Of a DNA stretch of 64,000 nucleotides, positions 13,520 to 25,439 are shown one piece after another. Source of the stretch: Nageia nagi (taxonomy: Eukaryota > Pinophyta); NCBI GenBank assembly GCA_050084985.1, contig JBITNC010000002.1:9920001-9984000 (forward strand), in the 5' to 3' direction. A model generated the notes under the pieces. It saw only the letters and a program-made list of their open reading frames with translations. It ran no database searches and was not told the DNA's origin. The position numbers were made by a program, and so were the translations under genes. Position 1 is the stretch's first letter; each line of letters begins with the position of its first letter.

Positions 13520-13815
13520 TTTGGAAGGAGATCCCATTATAAAATATGATGCAAATGGGATCCCGTCATATATTTGGATCCCATTATTTAAAGTATAGTG
13601 GATCTATGTGAAAAGGAATGGGATCCCATTTTGCATTAATTTATTATTTTTCAAAACAAGAAAATGGGATCCCATTTTGTAAAATAAGATCTCATTTTGT
13701 TTGAGTTTCAAAACTGTATATCAAGATCTCATTTTCATTTTGGCTCAAGAACCCAAAACAAAATAGGATCACAATTTTTACAATATGTAATCCCATTCTA
13801 TCTAAAAAAAATGAG
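13520..13815. repeat. array of palindromes centred on GGGATCCC
   Basis: AAATGGGATCCCATTTT and decayed forms (GATCCCATTA, GGGATCCCGTC, TGGATCCCATT, AAGATCTCATTTT, TAATCCCATTC) occur about nine times in 300 bp, 25-50 bp apart and without a constant unit. No coding domain is seen here. The frame that crosses it at 13.7-13.99 kb is not recognisable. Confidence 0.65.
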
Positions 13816-15615
13816 TCTACCCATGTCCACTTTTAGTGGACCCAACTTCTTGCATGCAACCAGAAAGCCAATGATCCTTTTGATAATTTTAGAGATAAAA
13901 GGATATTTTCTTTTAATAATTGGAACAAGAAAAATTTTAAGATCATTGAATGGAATTATGATTTTTGTAAGGAATTATATGATGTTTTAGTTCATGATTT
14001 CATCAAATTGAAGGGATAGATATTCACTACTTTATAACTTGATTTGCATTTTGAAATTAATAAAGTGATCATTTGCATGGGTTTGGCTCATGAGTTTTCC
14101 TTTTCTATAGAACATAAAGAGGTTCCACTTTAATAAAATATATTATCTTATGATAAATGATTGTATTAGTATAATACTTGATGGATGATTAAAATAATAA
14201 ACAAATTAATATAACCCACAATGATGGATTATAAGGTTAATAAGTTTAGGTTAATATCTTTCATGGTTTAAGAGTTGTATAGGTGAAACAATGTTTATGA
14301 ATGTATACAAGAATGTATTCATGTTTAAGCTTGATAGTTATTAAAAACCATATCAAAATATATTAAATAAAATTTGTAAAGAGGGTACAAATTTAGATAT
14401 ATAAGCTTTTAGTATTAAAGAGTGAATTTATTCCATTTACGTATTATAATTTGTACACTATGAAAATGTGTCATGAATTAAAAATCATACATATAAAAAG
14501 GAAGTGTTTATTCAACTAAATAATTTAATGATTATATGCTTATGTGGTTAATGATATTTGTAAAGTGATGCATTCATACAATGATAGTAGATAAGAAAAT
14601 GGGTAAATAGTTAAATCATAGCATGAAAAGAAAATTTTTTATTTTATTAACTCATATGCATGTATTCAAGTTATAGGTTATTAGATATAAATTATATTAT
14701 AGTCATTTTTGGTAAAACAATAATTAACAAGTAGAGAACCTTATGAATGACTTCTTATTACTCATTCTTGGATATATATAGGATTAGATAAAAGGAAAGT
14801 AAACTTAGTTTGTCTCCCTTACATAGATGAATCGAAAATCCCTATATGGGTAAGGAGGGTATCAATTGGAAAATGATGGGTTCTAGTAAATATATATGGA
14901 TAAACTAGAACTTATATTCATTATTGTGTGATGACCAAGGGTAGAAATTAATAAAATATGCACTTGTATCTGGTGATGACACAAGGTAGTATTTCTTTCC
15001 TTACATAGTGAGGTAAAAAGATATGAACAAAATTTCTATGAGTGATGTGATGTACCCACATTATTTATGTGGAGGGTTATTTATATATGAGTGTGAATGA
15101 TATTTTTAAATAGGTTATATTGGGTGATATGGGCCCCAACATAAAATCAAATAATGTTATGATCAAAATAACTATATACTAGAGGTGAGGTAATTAGTAA
15201 TAGAGGGATCATATATCAATATTTTTTCTAATAGGTGGTGTTGTTAATAAAGTAAATTATCAAAAATAATTATGCAAGGTTGATCAAACCAGGCTTGATC
15301 AATTTATCCCACTTCATGAGTATCAAACTATATAGTAATGTATTTAAACCTTAATGTGGATCATCTTGCCCAATATAAAATTTATTATAGGTATAACACT
15401 AAAATAATTCCTAAATTTTGGGATAAATATGTGTTGGTTTTAACAAGTCTGTTACAATAGTCATAGAATCCCAAACATATTATCAACATGACTTGCATCA
15501 CTTCACTTCACTTTTTGAATATATAAAATCTTATATTTGATGAGAAAATGTTTCCTCTTTATCAATGGTGAAGCAACCAATATTCTACATATCTCCTATC
15601 GACCTAATACATTCT
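13816..15615. other. intergenic DNA, no gene seen
   Basis: Low-complexity A+T-rich sequence. I recognise no domain, LTR pair or RNA gene. Confidence 0.55.
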
Positions 15616-15619
15616 AATA

Positions 15620-16010
15620 GATATTTTGATATAATGCATTAGTGAAGATGGGCCATCAAAATTCTAGTAGGTCAAAGAACATTCATGATGTGAATTTATT
15701 TCAGTTAATATAGCATACATGACTTTCCCTTCCATCTATCCTAGTACAATCATGATATGAATATCCTTGTTACATTCATTATGTGAATGCCCTTAGTACA
15801 TTCATAATGTGAATTTCCTTGATACATTAATAAAGGTAATGTACTAAAATAGGTCAACCATTTGGAAACTCATTCACAACAAAAATGTACATGGAACATT
15901 AACATTATAAATATACTAGGGTAGGCTGACTATTTAAAAGAATAACTTATATCATGAATGCACCAAGAATGTTCATGACATGAATGTACTCAAATATACT
16001 TCTACTTATC
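15620..16010. repeat. array of ACATTCA-TGAATGT palindromes upstream of the plus-strand PPR relic
   Basis: ACATTCATGATGTGAAT at 15679 and variants near 15749, 15774, 15800, 15950 and 15977 are spaced about 25-150 bp apart. Linker phrases include GTACTAAAATAGGTCAACCA. The same palindromes and linkers recur in inverted orientation at 19.64-19.85 kb beside the second PPR relic. Confidence 0.65.
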
Positions 16011-16014
16011 CTGA

Positions 16015-17382
16015 ATTTGAATTTCTTTTGGGATTCAAATTTTAATTTATTCAAGTGAGATTCACTCAAATAAGATGCATGTGATGATTATAGGATATGC
16101 ATAAATGATGTTTTTGAGAAATTTAAGGAAATGCAATGGTCAGGAGTAAATTCAAACTTTTTAACCTTCTCTAGCATTCTTCTAATATGTGCAACCATGG
16201 GATTTCTAGAATAAGGTTTAGACATCCATCAAAGAGTAGTTGAAAATGTGTTTTCTTTTATTACCATGAATGTAAATATGGAAGAATATGCAGATTCCAA
16301 TAATTATTTGATAATTTGAATGATGTAGATATGATTTTATGGACATCAATGATTGTAAGATACATAAAATGGGATTCATGAAGATGCACTCTAAATATTT
16401 TTGAGGTAATGTAACAAAGTGTTATTGTGTCAAAATAATTCATATTTACCAATGTTTTTTCTCTATGTACCATCTCAACATCCTTAGAAGAATATTGATA
16501 TTCATAAAAAATTAATAAAAATTTATTAACTATGATGTTGTCATACTTAATCCTTTGATAGACATGTATCTTGAGTTGGGAGATATGCACAAAGACCATT
16601 TATGGTTTGATAAAATAATAGATAGGAACATGTTCTTATGGTATATAATGATTATAGGCTATGAATAGAATGGGTTTCATGGTGAAGAAAAGAAATATTT
16701 TAAGGAAATACCTCAAAGGGATATAATCTTATAGAATACAATGGTTATATGATAGGCATCGGAAAAGCATGGTTTAAAGGCTCTCAAGTATCTTTGAAAA
16801 ATACAATTGATTGGTTTTGAACTAGATTTAATAACCATTGCAAATATTATGGTTGTAAGTGCAACTTTAGTAGCTTTAAAGTCTATATGTTATGTTCTTC
16901 TCTCAAATATTTATGCTATGATGAGTAGGTAGAATCAAATTAGAAATAGTGTTGAAATATAAAGGTATCAAAATACTAATTGGATGTAGTTGGATTATGG
17001 TTAATAAATAAGTTCATATTATTTTATGGGATACAAATCATATCAATAAATATAAGAAATTTAGGATGCTTTGGAGAGATTATCTCTAGTGATGAAAGCA
17101 GTAGGATATGTTCCTGATACCAAATTTATTTTGTGCGATGTCAAGGGGGAGGAGAAGGAATAAATTAATTTCCATCGTAGTGGAAAAAAACTAATTATTC
17201 TTGGGTTGTTAAACATATCCTCTAGAAGAACCATTTGAGTTATGAGGAACCTTTGAGTATGAGGTGATTTTCACTTTGCCATAAAGTTTCTCTAAAAAAT
17301 TATTGTACGTAAAATCATTGTAAGGGATGCCAAATATTTTTACCATTTCAAGGATGGAAAATTTTCTCGTAGTGATTTTTGG
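16015..17382 (+). pseudogene. PPR protein of the PLS-DYW class, decayed
   Basis: From 16078 the reading GYA, then KEMQWSGV, then DIHQRVVEN follows plant PLS-type pentatricopeptide repeats across several frames. At 17.08-17.38 kb a DYW deaminase-like C-terminus is visible. It contains AGYVPDTKFILCDV-like and FGLLN-like blocks, the IIVRDAKYFYHFKDGKFS stretch, and final residues SDFW where the family has GDYW. Known: such proteins bind organelle RNA and the DYW domain edits C to U. Here the zinc/active-site HxE block is unreadable (LIILGL in place of the usual HSEKLA..FGL), stops are frequent, and the middle (16.3-17.05 kb) has lost clear repeats. It is therefore a pseudogene. Its first 300 bp and upstream array match 19.85-19.3 kb in reverse. 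Confidence 0.7.
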
Positions 17383-19080
17383 TTGTTAAATAATGGATGT
17401 TTACTATGAGAATGGAATGAAATGTTTTTCCAAAAAATAATCTATTTTAGAAAATTATTTTACTTCCATGATATTGGAGTTGTATTGTATGTAGATAAGC
17501 ATTTGAATATAATCTATTTTGGAATTCATTCCAACCTTTTGTTAGATTAAAAAAATCTTCAAACCTTGAGGTGTGATTTTTAGACTAGAGTTTTCCTAAA
17601 ACATAATCCAAATAATTGTTAATATTAAATTACTAAAGATATTTATATAGAGTTTAATTAAAAATATTTTATTCTTGTAAAATTAGGCTTTTTTATGTTA
17701 GGTGTGTTGGAAACCTAGCATACTAAATATCATAAGCCAACATCAAAAAGAAAGGTTTCCTACACTTTGCTCATAAACATGGTCCCCACCCCATTTTATT
17801 AGGTTCAAACATGGTCCCTATCATATTTTTAGTAAAATGCAACCATTTTTACCAAATGTGGTCTTGTTTCATAACAAAAGTGAGTTTTGACTACATTTTC
17901 TAGTTTTAGTTAAATTTTTTCAAGTTTGAAAAATTATCTTAATTTAGCTTATTCTCTTGATTCATAGGAATGACTTCTACTAAGTTTAGAGTATCTTAGA
18001 TAGGATTTCTAAGCTATTTTAGGAGTATTGATTTGTAGATTGAATTGTAACTATTGCAATTCTCACATCAATTATAATTTCTTAGGACCAAAAAGCATGA
18101 TTTGAATCAAAATAAGCTTCCTTAAACCATAATATACATTCAAATTAGTTCAAAATAATCATCCAACCCAACTCTATTAAAGAACCCTTACAAGACAAGT
18201 TGTATCATTATTTGTAATTTCATTTTATTGTATCAATTGAAATATATTTTGACTTCAAAACTTGGTTATTTTATGATAATCTTATATTCTCCCATTTGTT
18301 TTCTTCTAAAACAAGGCTTAACAACAAGCTTGCATAAGAAATGAAAATCCTATAATGATTTTGAGTAGAAAGAAAAGTTATAGGGACCTTTCCTTTTCTA
18401 TTCTCTTCTATCACTCCTTCTAATTTATCTCTATTACAAAAGTTATTTTGTAGGTATTTTTTCTTTGTTGGTTAATGGATAAGAGAGAGTGTTAATTTTT
18501 CTCTGATTGCATAGAGGCAATCGAAGCTATGATATTGAGATAAAATGATTCTCTAGAAAAAATATAAAGTGAAGTGGAAAAAAAGAAAATAATATTTTCT
18601 TAACTAGAGCAACATGTTTATTCATTCATATCATATTCTACATAAGTTACACTAAGAAATGATCTTACGTAATTCATAAAGTATGTCATCACTAGATATA
18701 GATAATACATATTATTATAAAAATATGGAAGTTATTCTTTTAGTTAGGTGAAAAACACCAAATCAAGCATAGTAACCCATTCTTTGAAATTATGCAATCT
18801 GTTAATAAGTAGGGTATCACCTCATTCTTGAAAATAACATAATATCAATGGTAATTCTAATATTTTTTTTAAAGAAATGCATCTTATATAGAACCAAATA
18901 ATATTTCAATTTAATTATTTGGGCAAATATTTAGGGATGATTTCCCCAAGTAGTGATTAATAAAGAGGATGATTTTAAACATGAATTGGTGGAAAATATT
19001 TCCCAATAGAGGGTAACAAAGCTTACAATTTGGCTAAAACTTGAAACTGGTTGAGGCTAATTTGAAGTAAGAATTAGCAA
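17383..19080. other. intergenic DNA between inverted PPR relics, no gene seen
   Basis: Nothing recognisable as coding. Around 17.76-17.86 kb the words ACATGGTCCC and ACCATTTTTACCAAATG repeat loosely. Confidence 0.5.
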
Positions 19081-19083
19081 ATT

Positions 19084-19625
19084 CACAATTATAGCATCAT
19101 AGTGAACAATTTTTTCTTAGTTGTTGATAGATGTCAACACATTCTTCCAAGGATGTTGAGTTCATACATAAAGAAATAATAGTAGCAAATGTGAATTCTT
19201 TTGCTACAACACCACATCATTGCATTCTCTTAAAAATATTTAGAGCACCTCCTTATGAATCTTATTTTGTGTATATCCTATAATCATTACAATTTATGAA
19301 ACTTTGTCTTCATTATGCATCTTATCAAATGATTCCTAGGCCTTGTGTATTCATCCACATTTTCAAGGAAATCACAACCACAACATTCAATGAAGCCATT
19401 TTCAACTACTCTTTGATAGATGTCCTTACCTTCTTCTAGATCTCCCATAGTTGTACATGTTGAAAGAATGTTGGCAAAGGTTGCAAAGTCGAACTTTACT
19501 CCTAACCATTGCATTTTCTTAAAAGTTTCCAAGTCTTTCTCAGAAAACCCATTTGTGCATATCCTACTATCATCACAAGCATCTTGTTCGATTGAGTCAC
19601 ACCTGAATGGAATTCAAATTTGAAT
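19084..19625 (-). pseudogene. PPR protein fragment, inverted copy of the 16 kb relic
   Basis: On the minus strand, FKKMQWLGVKFDFATFANI then LSTCTTMGDLEEGKDIYQRV and VENGF form one well preserved PLS-type PPR unit (19.53-19.38 kb). It is preceded by MLVMIVGYAQMGF-like sequence (19.6 kb) and followed by decayed repeats (FTFATIISLYMNSTSLEE-like at 19.18-19.1 kb). An upstream stop, a frameshift and the lack of a C-terminal domain show it is broken. It aligns with 16.02-16.3 kb plus, including upstream AAATTTGAATTTC phrases, so the two are arms of one inverted duplication. Confidence 0.7.
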
Positions 19626-19639
19626 CTTGCCAAATGAAA

Positions 19640-19850
19640 TTCAAATTTGGGACAAATGTGAATACATTCATGACATGAGTGATTCTATCAAGTGGTTGAT
19701 CTATTCTAGTACATTCATGATGTGAATGTTCTCAGTACAATATCCACATCATGAATATATTTTCATGTGGCTGACCTATTATAGTACATTCACATTGTGA
19801 ATGTGCCAAGGACATTCACACTGTGAATATAGACAGAAGGGCCATATGCG
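19640..19850. repeat. array of ACATTCA-TGAATGT palindromes, inverted partner of 15.6-16.0 kb
   Basis: Palindromes ACATTCATGATGTGAATGT (19711), ACATTCACATTGTGAATGT (19785) and ACATTCACACTGTGAAT (19811), with degenerate ones at 19657 and 19740, are joined by TGACCTATT(C/A)TAGT linkers. It lies immediately upstream of the minus-strand PPR relic. Confidence 0.65.
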
Positions 19851-20199
19851 AGGGGTCCATTAACTTAAATACATTCATGTATTAGACGTTATGGAAAGTG
19901 GATAGCTCCACCTTCTTTAACAGGTTGTGTTAGAATGTGTCAGATCCATAGGGGATGATATGAATGTTGGATACGCTTTACCCTTCATAAATCTTCTTTT
20001 TTAAAAGGTGTTGAAACCTTTGAGATATCAAAATATACAATTTATATTTGTTGTGGAGTGGTAACTTGTCTCTTTTTAAACAATTTATTTATTTTACTTC
20101 ACTATCATCTTTTCTCCAACTTTTATTATAAATTTATTATTTTTAATGTAATATTTATATTTTTTTCTAATATTAATATTTGATCACTTAAGATGTTAT

Positions 20200-20600
20200 T
20201 TAATTTTAAATAATAAGATATAACATTATAAGTAAATTATTAATAAAACAATTTTCAAATAAATATTAAATAAATTCTATTTGTGAATTGCTTATATAGT
20301 AACAACATATTTTAACTTATGGAATGGTATAGAAGGTGCCAAATAATAAAGACAACAATAACTTAAATTCCTCACAAATATCAACAGAATATTTCTGCAT
20401 AGGACGACATGACGGACCATTTGGCAATTTAATCAGTTCACACGGAATTAATTATTTCCTGCTTTATGCATTTTCTACGTATGAAGACAATTCACTAATA
20501 CATCAAATCCCAGAATTGCACTATATAGATGAAGAGGACAAGAAGAGACTTGAAGATGATGACGTCTTGCTCTTGCTTTTACAGAATTTTACCTTCTAAA
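20200..20600 (+). repeat. segment resembling both flanks of the STP gene
   Basis: 20265-20340 resembles 49377-49446: TCTATTTGTGAATTGCTT against TCTATTTCGGAATTGCTT, then the TATAGAAGGTGCC and TATAAAAAGCGCC phrases. 20440-20525 resembles 52646-52730: ACGGAATTAATTATTTCCT against GCGGAATCAATTATTTCCT, then ATGAAGACAATT and AGAATTGCA. An 87-codon frame (20336-20599) runs through it but I do not recognise its product. It could be a dispersed repeat with copies at three places, or a relic of a duplicated locus. Confidence 0.45.
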
Positions 20601-21940
20601 TTGAAAGTTTAGGGATCTCTTTGATATTATTACTTTAAAATGAAAGAGATAAATATTTATTTAATTATGTAATGTATTTTTGGATGAGATATTAGAAGTA
20701 TGAAAAGCGTCGAACAATGACGATTACAAGAAAGAAAAACTTGGGCTTCCATTTACATGTCCTTCATTCATCAACTACATTCAAATTGTATTTTATTTTT
20801 TATAAAAAATTTCATAATGTTTTATATTTACTATTATTATCTTTGTATTAACTTTACTTTTAGGAGCTTACATTCTTTTTTTAATGGTTTTTGTTTCTAT
20901 AGAAGTTTCTTTTTTGTTGAAGATGTTAAAAGTGATAACCATAGCTCGAAGAAAGTGATTTAGGAAGTTCATAATAAAAATTTGCCATGAGATAATTAGT
21001 TTACCTTTAATATTATTTTCCCTTGTCATGATTTTGATCATGTATGTAGATGGTTATAGCAACATATTTTTTAGGTCATATCTCAAATGATGCTCCCATT
21101 TGATAATAGGTACACATAACTTAGCATCCACATCGTATGAAGATTAAGTCTTCAAAACCTTACCAAAAGTATCCTAGTATGTTCAAAGTACCTATTTAGT
21201 AATTCACTCTTATTATAGAAATTTCTTATTTTCTAAGGGGGATTTATAACTTGAATCACCAATATGATTGGACTTGGCAAGGCTTCATTTACCATTGACC
21301 TCTTCTTTAGTCTCTAGTGGCTTCCATAGGTAAGTTCATCTACATGAAGCAACCTTAATTTTATGTTATTCAACCTCATAAATGCCTATATGTTTAAATT
21401 TAACTCTTTTGGAATCTTAAATAATTTATAGATATTTAGGTAAGTTATATCACTTTTAATGATGAATTATTTATATTAACCTACCAAATTCTTTCTTTCA
21501 TTACCAAAACTCAACATATAAGATTAAATATTGCCCATTTAATAGAGGTTTCTTCAAGTCTAAAGCTCCTCAAGCACCATCTTAGGCACCCTCTTTACCT
21601 ACATATATAACTAGTGGGGTACAAGAGGAATATACTATAATCTAAAATTACAAGTGAATAACATTAATATGAAAAAGGGGAAGGCCATCCTCCCTACAAA
21701 TTCATAACATAACTTGCACATTTATGATCTTTGGGTTGCAAACAAAATTAGTTAGAAATTGATGAAACAGGATTGGATTGGTAATGGGGTGCTTGAATTT
21801 GGCTTGCTTTGGTCTTCATTTGTTGGAGTGTGGAGCCTATTATCCTAGAAGGTGCATGTATGCAGCTATGTACGATGGAGCACCCTTATGAACCCTTATT
21901 TACATGTACATCTAGATTGGCATTTAAGCAAATTTAATTG
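20601..21940. other. intergenic DNA, no gene recognised
   Basis: A short hydrophobic frame (20757-20963) is not recognisable and is probably chance. The rest shows no domain or repeat that I can name. Confidence 0.5.
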
Positions 21941-22480
21941 TGTCAGGTGCAACAAGGCCCCTCTGCCCAACCAATGGCCTTAATCGAAGGTTGAGCAAAC
22001 TTTTTGGGTCTATTTTTAGTCATTTTTTAGAAATAATGTTATTCATGTAAAACCTATTTTTAGTGGTGAATCTAGATCGTTGATATTTAGGTCATATATT
22101 GTATTCTCCATTATATAAGAGGATTTTGTATGAAGGAAATATCATTGTATTAGAGTTGAGCTAGGGTTTGAGCATATGGGAGCTTGATAGAGAGCTTATG
22201 AGAGACTGAGGAGATATTGCATCAGGGTTGATGATGATTGTAATCCCTCTATTTTTTGGACTATGATAAAGATCTTATTTGTAGTTTCTCTAGGGATGTA
22301 GCCCACACTAGGTGAACCTTATTAAATATTATGGTAATCTCTTGTGTGAGTGTTCTTGATTATTTTTTTACTCATGCAAGTTTTATTTCGCATATATATT
22401 TTTCTTGAATCTATATTTACCCCTCGTGATCTGTCTATCTTGATCATTTTTTGCTAATTTGAAGTATAAATGCCCAAGAT
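21940..22480 (+). mobile_element. probable solo LTR
   Basis: The order of signals is that of a plant Copia-type LTR. A TATA-like ATTATATAAGAGG lies near 22112, followed by a transcribed stretch. Then come TTGTAATCCCTC, a GATGTAGCCCACACTAGGTG block with GAACC, and AATCTCTTGTGTGAG. I find no second copy or gag frame nearby, so a solo LTR is likely. Both borders are approximate and no target duplication was found. Confidence 0.5.
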
Positions 22481-23708
22481 TTAGAGCATAAACATCTAAA
22501 GTATATGATCCAATTTGGAGGGAGGATAGTCATGTCCTATGGAAAATACTTTTGTCCCTTATAATAAATACTTGTGACCATAGTTTAATAAAATCTCTTA
22601 CTAGATGCATGTATCAATAAGCATAAACCAATGACAATGCTAGACCACCTAATTGGCTCAAATTATCATGAATCTCAAATGTTTACTATAAAATCTCCTT
22701 CAATAATCTCAAGTTCATAAGACACTATGCATCACACTATAAACATCCAACCAACCAATGCACTAACATAATTTGATGTTTTTATACTTTTCAAAAGGAT
22801 AAAGAAGAGTCTTCATTTTTAAAAAAGGTACTAAGTTGAAATCATACATGAGAAGTATTGATTGGTTTGATGATGTGAAAGATTTTGATCATAAGAGTTC
22901 TTTCTTATAAATAAGAAAACAAGGTATTTGAAGATATAAAATAAGAATACAAGAATATCAATAGAATTTGAACACTTTAATGATTTTAAAGTAATACAAT
23001 TATGATTATATTAATATTTTAGAGTACAAGTCACCAATAATAATCTAATGATTATAATATACAACAAATATTGGTATTCTATTCTTGCTCAATGGTATGA
23101 TACACTTTTTACTTCATCACAGAGAATCATGATGATCAATTGTATGAATTCATACTATAGGATTTTAAATTATTTATCACTAATTACTCTTATAATCCAT
23201 ATCATCATTCATTATAATCTAAATTAATATTTATATCACTATATGGAAAACCCTTTTTACATTACCACAATTTTTCAAATCGCTAAAGTCTCCAAATTTC
23301 TAAGCGTTCTAGAATTCTTTATTTCTTAGGATATATTTGAAATTCTCTCTTAGTAATAAGAACCACTAGAGTTTCATTTCAAACATTCTCAATTTCCCAA
23401 GGATGTTTTGTATATTAAGAATATTGAAGAGGATATCTACCTTAATCATTCCTCATTTGTTTCTCTATTATAGACTATTGATAGACTTAGAAACATATGA
23501 TTTTAAAAAGCCTAATATATTTAGTGTAGAAATATTATGTTGCAGATAATATTTACCTCAAAAAACTAAAGCTTGTAATATTTTTACTATAAAGTACATG
23601 CTAATATATTTTTCTTTATGGTCAAATTTATAATACTTGTAATGATTTTAAGTGGGATGGTATCATCCTTTTCCTTTTACAATATTAAGATTCATAATTA
23701 GTTATAAG
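22481..23708. other. intergenic DNA, no gene seen
   Basis: A+T-rich, stops in all frames, no recognisable domain or repeat pair. Confidence 0.55.
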
Positions 23709-25110
23709 AAATAAGTTAAATGAGCATCAACACTAAAGGGAATATCAACATTAGGATTCCTAAAGAATTAGGTGTTGGCATGTCAATGGATCATGGAGAG
23801 AGGTGGTTGTTTCATCTAAGGGCATTTGGAGACTTGATCATACATGCTTGTTCTACCAAAATGGTCCCTAAATTATTGACCTAATTTAGGATCCAACTTA
23901 GGTAGCCTTGCCCTATTATAACTTGACATACTACATTGAATGGTAGTGTCAATGTTGAGCTAAGCATCGATGCTAAGGTCCTTTTAAGGTTTTCCTTTAG
24001 ATTTGTAAATTAAACATAATGTTGTTTATAATTGCTTTGGTTACTTTTTGTTCATATTTTCATGTACTTATCCTAGCATTAAAATTGGCGTAGAAGAACA
24101 TATTTTTAGAAGTTGAAGTAGTTTTAGGCATTTTAAAATTAGTTCTTGGGAGTTGGAAAGTCATGTAACTATCTAATGGCTTTGATTTTCATAAATAGAC
24201 ATTCCTAGGACTTTATTAACAAAGAATTTTGTATTTTCCATGCATAGAGAAGATTGTTGAAAGATAGAACAACCATATTTCATGAATATATAGTAAAGAG
24301 AAGATTTTGTTGTGTGACAAGTGTTGCAGATCTAGGAGTTGCAAAACAAGGCCTCCTCTTGGTTGAATGTATTGTTCTTATGAAATAACTAAAGTCTAAA
24401 TACTCTTGAACCTATTATATATTTCTATGTTATTCATTTTTATTTACTTGGATGTAAAATGTGTTGGAATGCATAATACATTATTGTAAAGGTTTTGTAA
24501 TGTTCCTCTTTGTAAATTCACCAATACTTAATTATATCACTAGATACCTTAAGTATTTAAATGAATATGATAATGTAACTTGTCCTACACTCCATGTCAT
24601 GAGCATGGCCCTTTGGTAAAAAGGATTTGCATGTCATGCCATTGTACAATGGTCAAACGGGTGATCCAAAGGGGGATTTTGGCCTATAAATAGAATGCCC
24701 CCTCTTTTTGATCACTCACCAATTTGAGAAGCAAAGTTTTTCTTTAGGATAGTGATTAGGAGATGAAGTTAGGAGGATTGTAAGAGAGTTGTATTTGTGA
24801 ATGAAGTAAGATATTGTTAATGGATGTACTCTTGGTTGGAGGAACCACTTTATATCTTGAGTTATTTTTTGAGATTGTATATGCTTGTGTTCTTGATGTT
24901 AGAGTGAGCTTCCATGTGGTCTTGGTAGTTTAGTATTATATTAGTTATATTTAAATACCTTAATAGAAGGGATATTATTTTGTAAGAGCAATTATAGGAT
25001 AATCATTATATTTTATTTTGAATACATGGAATGTTGATAATATAAAAAATAAAAGTCTTAAAATCCCTATTTCAGGATTCTTTCAAATCCATAGGATTAA
25101 GGTGATTACA
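23709..25110 (+). repeat. 5' LTR (about 0.9 kb plus a nested insertion)
   Basis: It pairs with 27114-27980. The alignment is broken between about 24470 and 24965, where the 3' LTR has no counterpart. The LTR ends with GGTGATTACA at 25110, just before the primer site. Confidence 0.75.
24475..24965 (+). mobile_element. solo LTR nested inside the 5' LTR
   Basis: It begins with TGTTGGAATGCATAATACAT and is absent from the paired 3' LTR. It contains a TATA-like CTATAAATAGAATG near 24686. The reverse complement of 56.53-57.05 kb is a relative, sharing GATACCTTAAGTATTTA, GAATATGATAATGTAACTTG, CCTACACTCCAT and GAGGAACCACTTTATAT. Being absent from one LTR and present elsewhere, it is a mobile repeat. 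With no internal region it is a solo LTR by inference. Confidence 0.7.
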
Positions 25111-25117
25111 TATCATG

Positions 25118-25129
25118 TGGTATCAAATT
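25118..25129 (+). other. primer-binding site
   Basis: TGGTATCAAATT, seven bases after the LTR end, matches the first eight bases of the initiator-methionine tRNA primer site (TGGTATCAGAGC) and then departs from it. Confidence 0.5.
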
Positions 25130-25439
25130 TGGTTGAGATTATTGTTTGGAATTTATTAATTTATTTCAAAGTTATAGTTATTTTATGTTTATGACTAGAT
25201 CTAGGAATGAAAGCAACTTGGTGGAGATAGACCTTGAGATTGGCTCTAGAATTTATTTAAGAAAGAAAAAAGAAATGGACATTATAGAATCATTAGTTAA
25301 AGAGGAATATTGGAACCATATAAGAAATGCATAAAGACTTGATCATATAAATTATAGAGTTTAAGACCACCAATGCAAGAAAAGAACCTTATTTTGGTGA
25401 GAGTTCACAACAGGCACAAAACATACCTTTGAAACTAGA

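Noticed and set aside
20336-20599. An 87-codon protein-coding gene
   Set aside because: No recognisable domain, and the DNA matches non-coding segments flanking the STP gene.
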